Below are positions 8,995-17,033 of a stretch of DNA of 64,000 nt, in pieces. The number at the start of each line of letters is the position of its first letter. Positions within the stretch are counted from its first letter, which is position 1. Source of the stretch: Noviherbaspirillum autotrophicum (GTDB lineage Bacteria > Pseudomonadota > Gammaproteobacteria > Burkholderiales > Burkholderiaceae_D); assembly GCF_000818395.1 (NCBI RefSeq), contig NZ_JWJG01000028.1, positions 2,587,195 through 2,651,194 on the forward strand. The letters run 5' to 3'. The notes under the pieces were generated by a model that made no database searches, was not told the DNA's origin, and was given only the letters and a program-made list of their open reading frames with translations. Position numbers and translations under genes: made by a program.

Positions 8995-9013
8995 TGTAAA
9001 GACTCTCGACAGC
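8995..9013 (-). promoter_or_regulatory. Shared upstream box, PEP-CTERM gene 2
   Basis: GCTGTCGA-N5-TTTACA in gene orientation, the same box as at 7569-7587 and at the same 64-bp offset from the promoter edge. It lies between the promoter and the end of prsT, at 9040. Likely PrsR enhancer site. Confidence 0.7.
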
Positions 9014-9039
9014 GCGGCAGCTTCGGTCCATCGTCGGCG

Positions 9040-11820
9040 TTAGAGTTGCGTGAGCAACGCGCGCGCTTCCTTTTCCTTCGAAAATTCCTTGCCTGCTGTA
9101 AGCAAATGCTGCAGTTCGGTGCGCGCCTTTTCCTTGTCGCCCGATTTCACCAGGCCGAGCGCGAGGCGATAACGGATCTCCATCGCATCGGGCGCAAGCG
9201 CCACTGCCTGTTGAAGAAGACTGATGCCACGGGCATGCTCTCCACGCTCCACCAAGATCCATCCCAACGTATCGAGCACGGATGGATTGCTGGAGTTTCC
9301 GGCATAGGCCTTTTCGGCATACTGCAATGCGCGGCTGTCCTTTTCCTGTTGATAGAGCCATGCGAGATTATTGAGTGCCCGGACATCGCTCGCATCCCGT
9401 TGCAGGACGGCTTCGTAGTGCTTGATCGCCTGCTTGTTCTGCCCAATATTGAGATAGTTCTGCGCAACGTAGGCATGCACCGCGGTATCGGCAGGGTGGT
9501 CTTTCAGCCATTGCTCAATGTACCGTTCCGCATCCTTCTCCCGTCCCGCCTGGCGTAGAACAGTATGCAGTTTCATTGCCAGCGTTGCCGTCCTGCCGAG
9601 CGCGTATGCGCGCTCATATGCTGCAATGGCAGGCTCCAGCTTGTGCTGCGCCAGCATAAGCTCAGCTTCCAGCAGATGGCCTGCCGGCGACTTCTCATGC
9701 TGCTTCTGGATGCTGCGCGCGAGCGTCAATGCCTGATCCCGGTTGCCCCGTGCTTGCTCGACACTGGCCAATGCGACCTGCGCTTCGAGATAGCCGGGCT
9801 GCAGCGAAAGCGCTTTCTTCAATGCTTCGGCTGCCTCCGCAGTCTTTTGCATGGTCATGTGGATTGCTGCAATCTTCACGAACACTGCCGCCGATGATGG
9901 ATTAAGCGCTGCCAGCTTCTCGTAGCTGTCGAGGGCCGCTCGCTTGTCATTACTGGCGAACTGAACCTTGGCCAAGAGATCGAGGGCACCGGCATTAGTC
10001 GGGCTGGCTGCTTGAAGTTTTTGCGCAAGCGTGAGCGCTTTTTGATTCTGTCCTAGCCGCAAATAGTGCATCGCCAGCTGCGTTGCCGGCTCCAATGCAT
10101 CGGGGTTTTCACTATGGGCCTGCTCGAACCAGCGCGTCGCTTCGTCATTCTGCTTTTGCGCAACTGCAATGCTTCCGAGCGCGATCATGGCTTGCACGTT
10201 CTTCTTGTCTGCTGCCAGCAGCGCTTCAAAGCGTTTTTTCGCAGCATCCGGCTTCTTGTCGATCATGTCGAGTCGAGCCAGGCTTGCCACCGCATTGAAA
10301 TAGGTGGCGTCGTACGACAGCGCTCGCTCATAACTCTGGCGTGCGCTTTGCACATCCTTCTTGGCAAGGTAGATGCCGCCCTTCAGATGCTGCAGCTCCG
10401 GATTTTTGGGCTGCTCCTTTTCGATGGTAGTGACCATCGAAAGCGCCTTGTCATACTGCTTCTGCTGCAGATAGGCCAGGATGAGGGCTTTGTTCGCCTG
10501 CCCCGGCTCCTTTTCCAACGCCGCCGCCTTTTGGAATTCATCGATTGCGCCACCGCTGTCGCCCTGCCCCAATTTGATCTTGCCAAGCGCAGTGCGAATC
10601 ATCGCATCCTGCGGCGCAGCGGCACTGGCCTTCTGAAAGTATTCGATCGCTCCGGAAAAGTCTTTTGCCTGTGCCGACGACTCGCCTGCCAGCGTCAGCA
10701 GTTGTGCATCCTGCGGCGCGTCCTTCGCGGCCGTCGAGACTATAGTGAGCGCCCGCTTCGGCTCGCCGTTCCTGAGCAGCGTCGCTGCGAGCAATTTGCG
10801 CGCGTGCAGGTCGTCAGGCCTTTTCTCGAGATACGTCTTCAGGTGCATTTCCGCCTGCTGCGTCGCACCGAGTTCATACTGAACGGTTCCCGCCAGCAGC
10901 TGGGCCTGCAAGTGGCCTGGTGCCGCACGCAGCACGTGCTGAAGCGACTCCAGTGCCGCAGCAGGTTTGCCCTGCTTGTAGTCGAGCAAAGCCTGCGTGT
11001 ACAAAACGCCCAGCGTGCTGGCGCCCTTCTTGCGCGCGGTGTCCAAGCTCGCGCGGGCGGCATCGTATCTGCCGGCGCCAATTTCGATCGTCGCCTTTGC
11101 CACCAGCGCTGCAGCGTGATCGGGCTTGAGCCTGAGCGCTTCTTCATAGGCGGCGAGAGCTGCTTCGGCTTTTGCCTGCGCGCGCAGCAAGTCTCCCTTG
11201 AAATTCCAGGCATCCGCGTTCGCCGGATTCTTGCTGACAGCCTGCTCGCTGTACCGGGTCGCAGCATCGACATCCTTTAGCAAGAGCGCGTGCCTGGCCA
11301 GGCCGATGAGCGCATCCGGGTTGTCCGTATTGTCCTTGCGCGCGAGTTCGAAAGCATCCTTTGCTTCCTGTGCCTTGCCGAGGCCGAGATAAGCGTTTCC
11401 GCGCATGACGGCGATCTCGGCGCCGGTTGCGGCCCCAGCTGCCGGCGTCGTTTCCTCCAGCACCTTCTCGAACTTGCCCTGCATGAGAAGCGCCTTCGCC
11501 AGTGCAGCTAAAGCCTGGTCGGTATGGTTGCCAAGATCGATCGCCTTGCGCACTTCCTTTTCAGCGGATTGCGGATCGTTGGTTTCGATATAGATTGTGC
11601 CGAGCAAGAGCCGGGCGTCCTTGTCATCCGGGTTCTTCTGCAGCGCATTCTTCAACTGGATGATCGCAGCCTTGTTGTCGCCTTTTTGGTGGTAATCGCC
11701 GGCTTCCGCCACGAGCGCCTGCGCGCTTTGTGTCTTGCCGCAAGCCGTTAGTCCGCTCGCCAGCAGGGTGCCGGAAATCATCGCGATGCAAAGCGGACGT
11801 GTGTGATGAAGAGTGGCCAT
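9040..11820 (-). CDS. prsT: XrtA/PEP-CTERM system TPR-repeat lipoprotein PrsT
   Basis: A 926-residue lipoprotein built almost entirely of tetratricopeptide repeats, the hallmark of the PrsT family (TIGR02917) in exosortase exopolysaccharide loci. It has a signal peptide and lipobox LTAC with the acylated Cys at about residue 27. From about residue 30 to the end there are repeating units of roughly 34 residues with the W-L-G-Y-A-F-A-P pattern, for example PDDKDARLLLGTIYIETND and NPADADAWNFKGDLL-type repeats. It is probably anchored in the membrane facing the periplasm, as a scaffold for polymer assembly or export. Its family length is about 900, so it is full length. It is divergent from the wza-like gene across 240 bp. 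Confidence 0.93.
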   Translation of the reverse strand: MATLHHTRPLCIAMISGTLLASGLTACGKTQSAQALVAEAGDYHQKGDNKAAIIQLKNALQKNPDDKDARLLLGTIYIETNDPQSAEKEVRKAIDLGNHTDQALAALAKALLMQGKFEKVLEETTPAAGAATGAEIAVMRGNAYLGLGKAQEAKDAFELARKDNTDNPDALIGLARHALLLKDVDAATRYSEQAVSKNPANADAWNFKGDLLRAQAKAEAALAAYEEALRLKPDHAAALVAKATIEIGAGRYDAARASLDTARKKGASTLGVLYTQALLDYKQGKPAAALESLQHVLRAAPGHLQAQLLAGTVQYELGATQQAEMHLKTYLEKRPDDLHARKLLAATLLRNGEPKRALTIVSTAAKDAPQDAQLLTLAGESSAQAKDFSGAIEYFQKASAAAPQDAMIRTALGKIKLGQGDSGGAIDEFQKAAALEKEPGQANKALILAYLQQKQYDKALSMVTTIEKEQPKNPELQHLKGGIYLAKKDVQSARQSYERALSYDATYFNAVASLARLDMIDKKPDAAKKRFEALLAADKKNVQAMIALGSIAVAQKQNDEATRWFEQAHSENPDALEPATQLAMHYLRLGQNQKALTLAQKLQAASPTNAGALDLLAKVQFASNDKRAALDSYEKLAALNPSSAAVFVKIAAIHMTMQKTAEAAEALKKALSLQPGYLEAQVALASVEQARGNRDQALTLARSIQKQHEKSPAGHLLEAELMLAQHKLEPAIAAYERAYALGRTATLAMKLHTVLRQAGREKDAERYIEQWLKDHPADTAVHAYVAQNYLNIGQNKQAIKHYEAVLQRDASDVRALNNLAWLYQQEKDSRALQYAEKAYAGNSSNPSVLDTLGWILVERGEHARGISLLQQAVALAPDAMEIRYRLALGLVKSGDKEKARTELQHLLTAGKEFSKEKEARALLTQL

Positions 11821-12060
11821 TGTTGATTCCTTATTAGTGATCGAGTCGCCGTAACGACGATTGCGTGAAAGCGCCCCTTCCGGCTGTCGGCCTTCCCTGA
11901 TTCACGCGCCATATTCGCACCGGGAAAAGAGTTTATGCGAGGCATGAACGGCGAGACCTTGCAGGAGCACGTTCCATTGAGATGTATCAAAACATCAACA
12001 TTCCAACACGCAATACTGGCGCTCTCATACAGCGATATCGATGGTTGCCAGGGAGAAAAA

Positions 12061-12699
12061 ATGAAGAAAGTATTTCCTGACCTTGCGTCATGGGCTCAAT
12101 GGTTCGGTTTTGTGCTTACCCTTTTCATCGCAGGGTGCGCAAGCAAACCGGCAGCCCCGACGGTCGGTGGCGAAGCGGATGCCGCCTCCTACCAACATGA
12201 ATACCGGATTGGCCCGGGGGACAATGTCATTATTTCTGTATGGCGGCATCCGGAAGTGTCGTTGACGGTGCCGGTACGCCCGGACGGGAAAATCACTACT
12301 CCGTTGGTCGAGGATTTGACTGCCAGCGGGAAGACCGGAACCGAGCTCGCACGCGATATCGAAAAGGCATTGGCAAAATACATTCAGGACCCGGTCGTCA
12401 CGGTCACGATTACCGGCTTCGTTGGTCCTTATGGCGAACAGATTCGGGTCATCGGACAGGCAGCCAAGCCTCAGGCACTCGCCTATCGTGAAGGCATGTC
12501 CGTCATGGACGTTGTCATTGCCGTCGGTGGATTGACTGAATTTGCCGCAGGAAACAAGGCAAGCATTGTCCGCACCATCGGAGGAAAGCAGCAGAAGCTT
12601 GCTGTACGACTGAACGATCTCATCCGCGACGGCGATCTCTCGGCCAATATGCCAGTCCGTCCGGGAGATATATTGGTCATCCCGGAAAGCTTCTTCTGA
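12061..12699 (+). CDS. XrtA-system exopolysaccharide export lipoprotein (Wza/OPX family)
   Basis: A 212-residue outer-membrane polysaccharide export protein (TIGR03027 type). The signal peptide ends in lipobox IAGC with acylated Cys at about residue 26. A Poly_export domain follows (YRIGPGDNVIISVWRHPE, then PDGKITTPLVEDL) and then a SLBB-like segment (VIGQAAKPQALAYREGMSVMDVV). It ends with PGDILVIPESFF, typical of this family. Start: ATG at 12061 with AGGGAGA 7 bp upstream. It should form the outer-membrane or periplasmic end of the export channel with the chain-length protein. It is one of the few rightward genes of the cluster and is divergent from prsT. Confidence 0.92.
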   Translation: MKKVFPDLASWAQWFGFVLTLFIAGCASKPAAPTVGGEADAASYQHEYRIGPGDNVIISVWRHPEVSLTVPVRPDGKITTPLVEDLTASGKTGTELARDIEKALAKYIQDPVVTVTITGFVGPYGEQIRVIGQAAKPQALAYREGMSVMDVVIAVGGLTEFAAGNKASIVRTIGGKQQKLAVRLNDLIRDGDLSANMPVRPGDILVIPESFF

Positions 12700-12708
12700 C
12701 GCAGGCGC

Positions 12709-12745
12709 GGGCAGCGCCGTCGCTTGACGGCGCCGCTGCGTTTTT
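12709..12745 (+). terminator. Rho-independent terminator after the export lipoprotein gene
   Basis: Stem GCGCCGTC / GACGGCGC (12714-12721 with 12726-12733) with a GCTT loop. Outer GCA/TGC pairing extends it across a small bulge, then TTTTT at 12741-12745. Confidence 0.7.
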
Positions 12746-12831
12746 CACGCACTTGTTGCACTACTTTGCCGGTGCATCTTCCGCGTACGACTCATCAAGC
12801 CACAAACAAGGTTGACATCGCTAGGCACTAC

Positions 12832-14058
12832 CTAAACCAGTACTTCTTCCGGCACCGGGTGCCCAAGGAACGCGGTCGGGCTAGCGGTGAGTCCGTAGGC
12901 TCCCGACTGGAGCACAACGACCAGATCGCCTATCTTGGCGGGCGGCAGGTCGATCTTATCTGCGATCAGATCAAGCGGCGTACACAGCGGTCCGACGACG
13001 GAGGTATTTTCGGAATTGTGGGCGGCGACACGGTTGCCGATCAGGACAGGGTAGTTTTTGCGAATTACCTGCCCGAGGTTGCCCGAAGCGGCAAGATGAT
13101 GATGCATGCCGCCGTCGGCGACGAGGAAAGCGTGGCCACGCGACACCTTGCGATCGATGATGCGCGTGACGTAGATGCCGGCTTCACTCACGAGATAGCG
13201 CCCAAGTTCGATAGCAAGCTGCGCTTGCGGGAGCTGTGCTTCGAGGCGCGATACGACCTGCGCAAGATGGTCGCCAATCGATCGGATATCGAGCTCGTTC
13301 TCGCCAGAAAAGTAAGGCACGCCGAAGCCACCACCCATGTTCAGCAGACGCATGTCCTGCGGCGCATGCTGCGCAAGGCGCACTGCAAGTTCCAGCGTGC
13401 GTGCTTGCGCCTCAATGATTGCCTCGGCCTTCAGGCATTGCGAACCGCTGAAGACATGTAAGCCAACAAAATCCAGGCCGAGTGCAGCGATCTGCCGCAG
13501 TACCTGCGGCGCCAGTTCCGCATCGATGCCAAATTGCTTTGCACCGCCGCCCATCCTCATGCCGGAAGACTTCAGTTCGAAATCCGGATTGACGCGCACT
13601 GCGACGCGCGGCCGGATACCGAGACGGTCGCCAGAGCGTGCCACGCACTGCAGCTCGCGCATGGATTCGATATTGATGAGTACGCCCGCAGCGACTGCAC
13701 GCGCCAGTTCGTCCTCACGCTTGCCCGGCCCGGAAAAACTGATGTGTTCCGGCGCCATCCCGGTATCGAGCACGACCTTCAGCTCGCCCGCCGAAGACAC
13801 GTCGCAGCCATCGACCAACCCAGCCATGTGTTGCACCAGTGCGGGCATCGGGTTGGCCTTGACGGAGTAATGCAGCCGGACCTGCCGCGGCAACGTCGCA
13901 CGCAATGTCTTGGCACGGGCGGTGAGCAAGCCGCGATCGTAGGCATAGAACGGTGTCCGGCCGACACGTTGCGCCAGGCGCGTGAGTGGCACGCCGCCGA
14001 CTTGCAGACAATTGTCGACGACGGGAAATGGCAATTTCCGTGGCATGGTATCGGTCAT
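12832..14058 (-). CDS. PLP-dependent decarboxylase, exosortase A system-associated
   Basis: A 408-residue fold-III (alanine racemase-like) decarboxylase related to diaminopimelate/ornithine decarboxylase (TIGR03099 type). The PLP lysine is in HYSVKANP (K67). Other family blocks are SAGELKVVLDTG, ISFSGPGK, LNMGGGFGVPY and the C-terminal VVGPLCTPLDLI, with the Cys that supplies the partner active site. Start ATG 14058 overlaps the ligase stop by ATGA, so the two are translationally coupled. It is likely to decarboxylate an amino acid that the adjacent acyl-CoA ligase system handles. The real substrate is unknown for the family. Confidence 0.9.
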   Translation of the reverse strand: MTDTMPRKLPFPVVDNCLQVGGVPLTRLAQRVGRTPFYAYDRGLLTARAKTLRATLPRQVRLHYSVKANPMPALVQHMAGLVDGCDVSSAGELKVVLDTGMAPEHISFSGPGKREDELARAVAAGVLINIESMRELQCVARSGDRLGIRPRVAVRVNPDFELKSSGMRMGGGAKQFGIDAELAPQVLRQIAALGLDFVGLHVFSGSQCLKAEAIIEAQARTLELAVRLAQHAPQDMRLLNMGGGFGVPYFSGENELDIRSIGDHLAQVVSRLEAQLPQAQLAIELGRYLVSEAGIYVTRIIDRKVSRGHAFLVADGGMHHHLAASGNLGQVIRKNYPVLIGNRVAAHNSENTSVVGPLCTPLDLIADKIDLPPAKIGDLVVVLQSGAYGLTASPTAFLGHPVPEEVLV

Positions 14059-15647
14059 GAAAGGGCAAGGCTGGTGGAAAACAGGGCATTGAACTTGTTC
14101 CGCAAGGCAGACCGATCGATCTTCCCGTTCGCGTTGCGAGGAAGCGCTTGTGGACTGAAAGCGACGTGCGACGGCACCATATATGCAGGCAGGCGTGCAC
14201 GGCACTCCTGCGTGAGAATTGCCGAGGTCACGCCCTTCCCGGGTACAGGCACCACGACGGCGACGATTGCTTGTCCCAGGTTCGGATGAGGAACGCCGAA
14301 CACGGCTGCCTCTGTCACGCGGCCGGTGGCATGCAACACTTCTTCGATCTCGGTCGGGCTCACGCGATAACCTGATACCTTGATCATTTCGTCGCGGCGG
14401 CCAATGAAATAGAGGAACCCTTCCGCATCCATGCGCACCGTGTCGCCGGACCAGACAGCGATCTCGCGCAGGGGCAGGCCGGCATGCGCACCAGGCAGCG
14501 GACGAAAGCGCTCGGCAGTCTTGTCCGGGTTATTCCAGTATCCGAGCGCTACGTGCACGCCCCGGTGCACCAGTTCACCCGGCTCATCCACCGCGCACGG
14601 GCTGCCGTCCGGTCGCACCACCAGAATTTCTGCCCCCGGAATCGCACGGCCAATGGAATCCGGGCGCCGTTCTAGTTCGGATGGCGGGAGGAAGGTCGAG
14701 CGAAATGCCTCGGTCAACCCATACATCAGGAACACGCGCGCATCGGGCAGAATATGCCGCAACGATTCCAGCACATTGCGCGGCATCGCCCCGCCTGAAT
14801 TGGTCAAATAACGCAGCGTGGTATGGCGGGGCCATCGTTGTTGCGCGAACTGTATCCACAATGGAGGAACGGCCGCCAGACCGGTGATGCGCTCTTCCTC
14901 GACCGTCTTGATCACATCGCGCGGCAAAAGGTAATTCATCAATACCGCTGTCGCACCGCAGCAGAATGCGGTTGTCAACTGGCTCAAGCCGTAATCGAAA
15001 CTGAGAGGCAGCACTGCCAGGATGCGGTCGCTTGCGGTATTTTCCAGGTACTGGACAACACTCTTGGCGCCGGCGACAAGATTACGATGCGACAGCACCA
15101 CGCCCTTGGGGCGACCTGTGCTGCCCGAGGTGTACAGGATCGCTGCCATGTCGCTGTCGATGCAGCGGTGCGGGGTTATCGAGCGGGCATCCGAGAGGAA
15201 GTCTTCCCATTGCACGAGACGCGCTGCAGCGAACGATGGCCAAGCTTCGACGTCATCAACGACAACGATGGTATGCAGGTCGCCACAGCGTGGCAGCACC
15301 GGGGCCAACATGTGCAAACGCTGTGCGGACGTCACCAGAATGCGCACATTACAATCAGCGAGAATGTGGGCGACCTGATTGGCCTTCAGCAGGGGGTTAA
15401 TCGGGACGAAAACGCCGCCGGCAGTGGACGCGCCGAACAGGGCGACCACCGTCTCGATGCGTTTATCCAGGAAAACGCCCACGCGCTCGCCGCGCGCAAG
15501 TCCGGCGGATAACAATCCAGATGCCATCCGGTCCATGTGCCCTGCCAGCTGCCCATAGCTGAGCCGGCGATCCCGATCGACCAGCGCCTCCGCGTCCGGT
15601 GTGGCGCGCGCGCGGTCGAACACGAACTGGTGGATGAGCCCGTTCAC
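14055..15647 (-). CDS. Acyl-CoA ligase (AMP-forming), exosortase A system-associated
   Basis: A 530-residue ANL-superfamily adenylating enzyme (TIGR03098 type). The AMP-binding signature ILYTSGSTGRPKG is at residues 170-182, with YGLTEAFRST, a GD motif in the second half and the C-terminal catalytic lysine in NANGKIDRSAL. It activates a carboxylate as acyl-AMP, then a thioester. Start is GTG at 15647 with AAGG upstream. It sits directly after prsR and overlaps the downstream decarboxylase by 4 bp. The pair is characteristic of XrtA loci and is thought to make a modifying group, though the product is not established. Confidence 0.9.
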   Translation of the reverse strand: MNGLIHQFVFDRARATPDAEALVDRDRRLSYGQLAGHMDRMASGLLSAGLARGERVGVFLDKRIETVVALFGASTAGGVFVPINPLLKANQVAHILADCNVRILVTSAQRLHMLAPVLPRCGDLHTIVVVDDVEAWPSFAAARLVQWEDFLSDARSITPHRCIDSDMAAILYTSGSTGRPKGVVLSHRNLVAGAKSVVQYLENTASDRILAVLPLSFDYGLSQLTTAFCCGATAVLMNYLLPRDVIKTVEEERITGLAAVPPLWIQFAQQRWPRHTTLRYLTNSGGAMPRNVLESLRHILPDARVFLMYGLTEAFRSTFLPPSELERRPDSIGRAIPGAEILVVRPDGSPCAVDEPGELVHRGVHVALGYWNNPDKTAERFRPLPGAHAGLPLREIAVWSGDTVRMDAEGFLYFIGRRDEMIKVSGYRVSPTEIEEVLHATGRVTEAAVFGVPHPNLGQAIVAVVVPVPGKGVTSAILTQECRARLPAYMVPSHVAFSPQALPRNANGKIDRSALRNKFNALFSTSLALS

Positions 15648-15657
15648 TTGATTGCCT

Positions 15658-17010
15658 TCACTTGATCCCGTGCCGGCTCATCAAGTCATAAATGGTCGGA
15701 CGGCTAACCCCGAGCAATTCCGCTGCCTTGACGATATTGCCGTCCACCCTTGCCAGCGACTTGACGAGCGCCTTGTATTCCGCGTCGTCGCGTGCCTGCC
15801 TCAGGTTGATGAAATCATTCTCTTGCGCGGGCGGCACCAATCCGAGATCGTCGGCGGTAATCTGCGGCCCCTCGGCCATGATGACCGCGCGCTTGATGCA
15901 ATTTTCCATTTCTCGCACGTTGCCGGGCCAGGTATGCGCTTCGATCGCAGCCAGCGCATCATCGCTGAAACCTAATGCAGAGCGGCGCTGCAACGCGGTG
16001 AACTTGTTCTTGAAATGATGGGCGAGCAAGGTGCAATCTCCAATGCGCTGCCGCAGTGACGGCACGGTCAGCACAATTTCGCACAGGCGATAGTACAAAT
16101 CCTCCCGGAAGCGCCCCTGGCTGACCAGATCCTGCAGGTTCTGGTGGGTCGCACAGACAATACGTACATCGACTGGAATTTCAGCTCGCCCGCCAACACG
16201 CTCTATCACCCGCTCCTGCAAAAAGCGCAGCAGTTTGGCTTGCAAGGAAAACGGAAGATCCCCCACCTCGTCAAGGAAAAACGTGCCGCCGTTGGCCATC
16301 TCGATCTTGCCCAGCGTTTGCTTTACAGCGCCCGTAAATGCCCCCTTTTCGTAACCGAACAATTCACTTTCAAGCAAAGTTTCTGGAATGGCTGCGCAAT
16401 TGATCGCGACGAACCGCTTATCGCGCCGCGGACTTAACTGATGTACCGCGCGCGCTAACAACTCCTTGCCTGTTCCGCTACTGCCCAACAGCATGACAGT
16501 CGCTGTTGATGGCGCGACCTTTTCGACGCTGCGGCAAAGCTTGAGCATGCCGGGGTCGCGGCTGACGATGCCGGCCATCGGCCCGTCATCCTGCGCCTGC
16601 AGCAGGCGGCGATTTTCCTGTTGCAATGCATGCAGGTGAAATGCGCGTTCGATCACCATCCCCAATGTAGTGCTGTCGAACGGTTTTTGGTGGAAATCAT
16701 AGGCTCCCATGGACACGGCCTTCACGGCATTGACACGATCCTGATTGCCAGTCAGGACGATGACTTTGGTATCTGGGGCCATTGCCAAAATCTGCTGCAG
16801 GGTCGCCAATCCCTCCGTCACGCCGTCTGCATCGGGCGGCAAGCCGAGATCCATCGTGACGACGGCCGGTTCATGCCTCCGGATTTGGGCGATCGCGCTT
16901 TCCCTGTCGCCGGCAATCTGTATATCATAGGCTTCGAAGCTCCAGCGCAATTGCTTTTGCAGCCCGGGGTCGTCTTCGATGACTAGAAGTTTTTTCCTGT
17001 TGCCGCTCAT
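15658..17010 (-). CDS. prsR: PEP-CTERM-box sigma-54 response regulator PrsR
   Basis: A 450-residue NtrC-type activator (TIGR02915). The receiver domain (about 8-125) has the phosphoacceptor Asp in VTMDLGLP (D54). The sigma-54 AAA+ domain has Walker A GSSGTGKE (176-183) and the sigma-54 contact motif GAFTGA (223-228). A Fis-type helix-turn-helix lies at the end ([20 protein letters not shown]). Start ATG 17010 is preceded by AGGGAGA. It is phosphorylated by PrsK, encoded 24 bp upstream, and should activate sigma-54 promoters. The two PEP-CTERM genes in this window carry such promoters and a shared upstream box, which makes them the obvious local targets. Confidence 0.95.
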   Translation of the reverse strand: MSGNRKKLLVIEDDPGLQKQLRWSFEAYDIQIAGDRESAIAQIRRHEPAVVTMDLGLPPDADGVTEGLATLQQILAMAPDTKVIVLTGNQDRVNAVKAVSMGAYDFHQKPFDSTTLGMVIERAFHLHALQQENRRLLQAQDDGPMAGIVSRDPGMLKLCRSVEKVAPSTATVMLLGSSGTGKELLARAVHQLSPRRDKRFVAINCAAIPETLLESELFGYEKGAFTGAVKQTLGKIEMANGGTFFLDEVGDLPFSLQAKLLRFLQERVIERVGGRAEIPVDVRIVCATHQNLQDLVSQGRFREDLYYRLCEIVLTVPSLRQRIGDCTLLAHHFKNKFTALQRRSALGFSDDALAAIEAHTWPGNVREMENCIKRAVIMAEGPQITADDLGLVPPAQENDFINLRQARDDAEYKALVKSLARVDGNIVKAAELLGVSRPTIYDLMSRHGIK

Positions 17011-17033
17011 GCGGTTATCTCCCTGGCCTTTTT

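Noticed and set aside
11862-11879. GC-N10-CC pattern upstream of prsT that could be a sigma-54 promoter, with GCTGTCGG nearby at about 11882
   Set aside because: The -12 element lacks TTGC and the box lacks TTTACA and correct orientation, so it does not match the two PEP-CTERM promoters.
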